From Bacteriovoracaceae bacterium (GTDB lineage Bacteria; Bdellovibrionota; Bacteriovoracia; Bacteriovoracales; Bacteriovoracaceae): a DNA stretch of 5,800 bases. Shown piece after piece: positions 5,484 through 5,800 of this stretch. The notes beneath the pieces were generated by a model that saw only the letters and a program-made list of their open reading frames with translations, was not told where the DNA came from and did no database searches. The position numbers and the translations under genes were made by a program. Within the stretch, counting starts at the first letter, position 1, and every line of letters begins with the position of its first letter. The stretch lies in the NCBI GenBank assembly GCA_023151145.1, contig JAKLJM010000161.1, forward strand, positions 1 to 5,800. Reading direction: 5' to 3'.

Positions 5484-5800
5484 CTAAATAATCCTTGTTG
5501 TTTCTACATCAGCAATATTATCAAATTTAGGGTGTAGAAAATCTGGAGTTGATTCATTTGCAAGAACAGGACAGTAAAGTCCATAAGATTGTTCTGCAGA
5601 AATCCAACCTCTGGGTGCTTTTAAGTGAATATTTATTTTGTCTCTAAAGTAAAGTAAAAATTCATTATCTTTGGACTCATGAAAGCTTGCTGCTAACAAA
5701 CTTGAAAAAACATCTGGATGATCGACACGAATATAGTTAAGGGTTCTAAAGTTTAAAGAAGATTCAATTTTAATGCGGTGATAGGGCTTGGTCAATTTAC
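5484..5800 (-). CDS. Hypothetical protein, C-terminal part (5' end outside window)
   Basis: A minus-strand frame runs from the right edge of the window to TAG at 5484-5486 and encodes at least 104 residues. The only early start candidate, TTG at 5793-5795, is preceded by an open codon at the edge. Its ribosome binding site would lie outside, so the gene probably continues beyond the window. The sequence is mixed hydrophilic with aromatic residues (RTLNYIRVDHPDVFSSLLAA, then NEFLLYFRDKINIHL, then GLYCPVLANESTPDFLHPKF). It shows no membrane segment, no cysteine motif and only one Cys. I do not recognise the family. It converges on the [2Fe-2S] gene with 19 bases between stops, and no strong terminator is visible in that gap. 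It is likely real because the frame is long and of protein-like composition, but the function is unknown. Confidence 0.6.
   Translation of the reverse strand, partial: KLTKPYHRIKIESSLNFRTLNYIRVDHPDVFSSLLAASFHESKDNEFLLYFRDKINIHLKAPRGWISAEQSYGLYCPVLANESTPDFLHPKFDNIADVETTRII

Overview
This is an AT-rich bacterial chromosomal segment that reads as ordinary accessory or housekeeping DNA with single-gene transcription units. There is no CRISPR array, transposase, integrase, tRNA or rRNA. Low GC, short convergent and divergent spacings, and small secreted cysteine-rich or Bfd-type proteins would fit a free-living or predatory Bdellovibrio-like bacterium (Bdellovibrionota). That placement is an impression from protein style and was not tested.

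Layout, left to right. (1) 2-1465, plus: the 3' part of a large protein whose start lies outside the window. Its C-terminal half carries a residue pattern reminiscent of DUF3626-like proteins. (2) 1466-1957: no intact gene. It holds a minus-strand remnant of a HAD-family hydrolase C-terminus (1548-1718), a hairpin that probably terminated it (1493-1522), and the terminator of the next gene (1922-1955). (3) 1958-2668, minus: a secreted eight-cysteine protein of unknown function. (4) 2669-2969: a divergent intergenic region. (5) 2970-4007, plus: a CNNM/CorC-type membrane protein (DUF21 plus CBS pair) that lacks the usual C-terminal CorC_HlyC domain. (6) 4014-4838, minus: a RimK-like ATP-grasp ligase, convergent with the previous gene and only 6 bases from it. 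A good promoter for it lies at 4941-4969, with a palindrome just downstream. (7) 5030-5464, plus: a small protein with a complete C-terminal Bfd-type [2Fe-2S] domain. (8) 5484-5800, minus: the C-terminal part of an unrecognised protein that runs out of the window.

No gene pair here forms an evident pathway. Orientation alternates (+, -, -, +, -, +, -), so each gene is probably transcribed alone. The only shared control region of note is 4839-5029, between the ATP-grasp gene and the [2Fe-2S] gene. I did not find a convincing new multi-gene system. The most useful leads are the effector-like pattern in the first gene, the shortened CNNM protein with an overlapping mini-ORF at its start, the N-terminal extension on the Bfd domain, and the HAD gene remnant.
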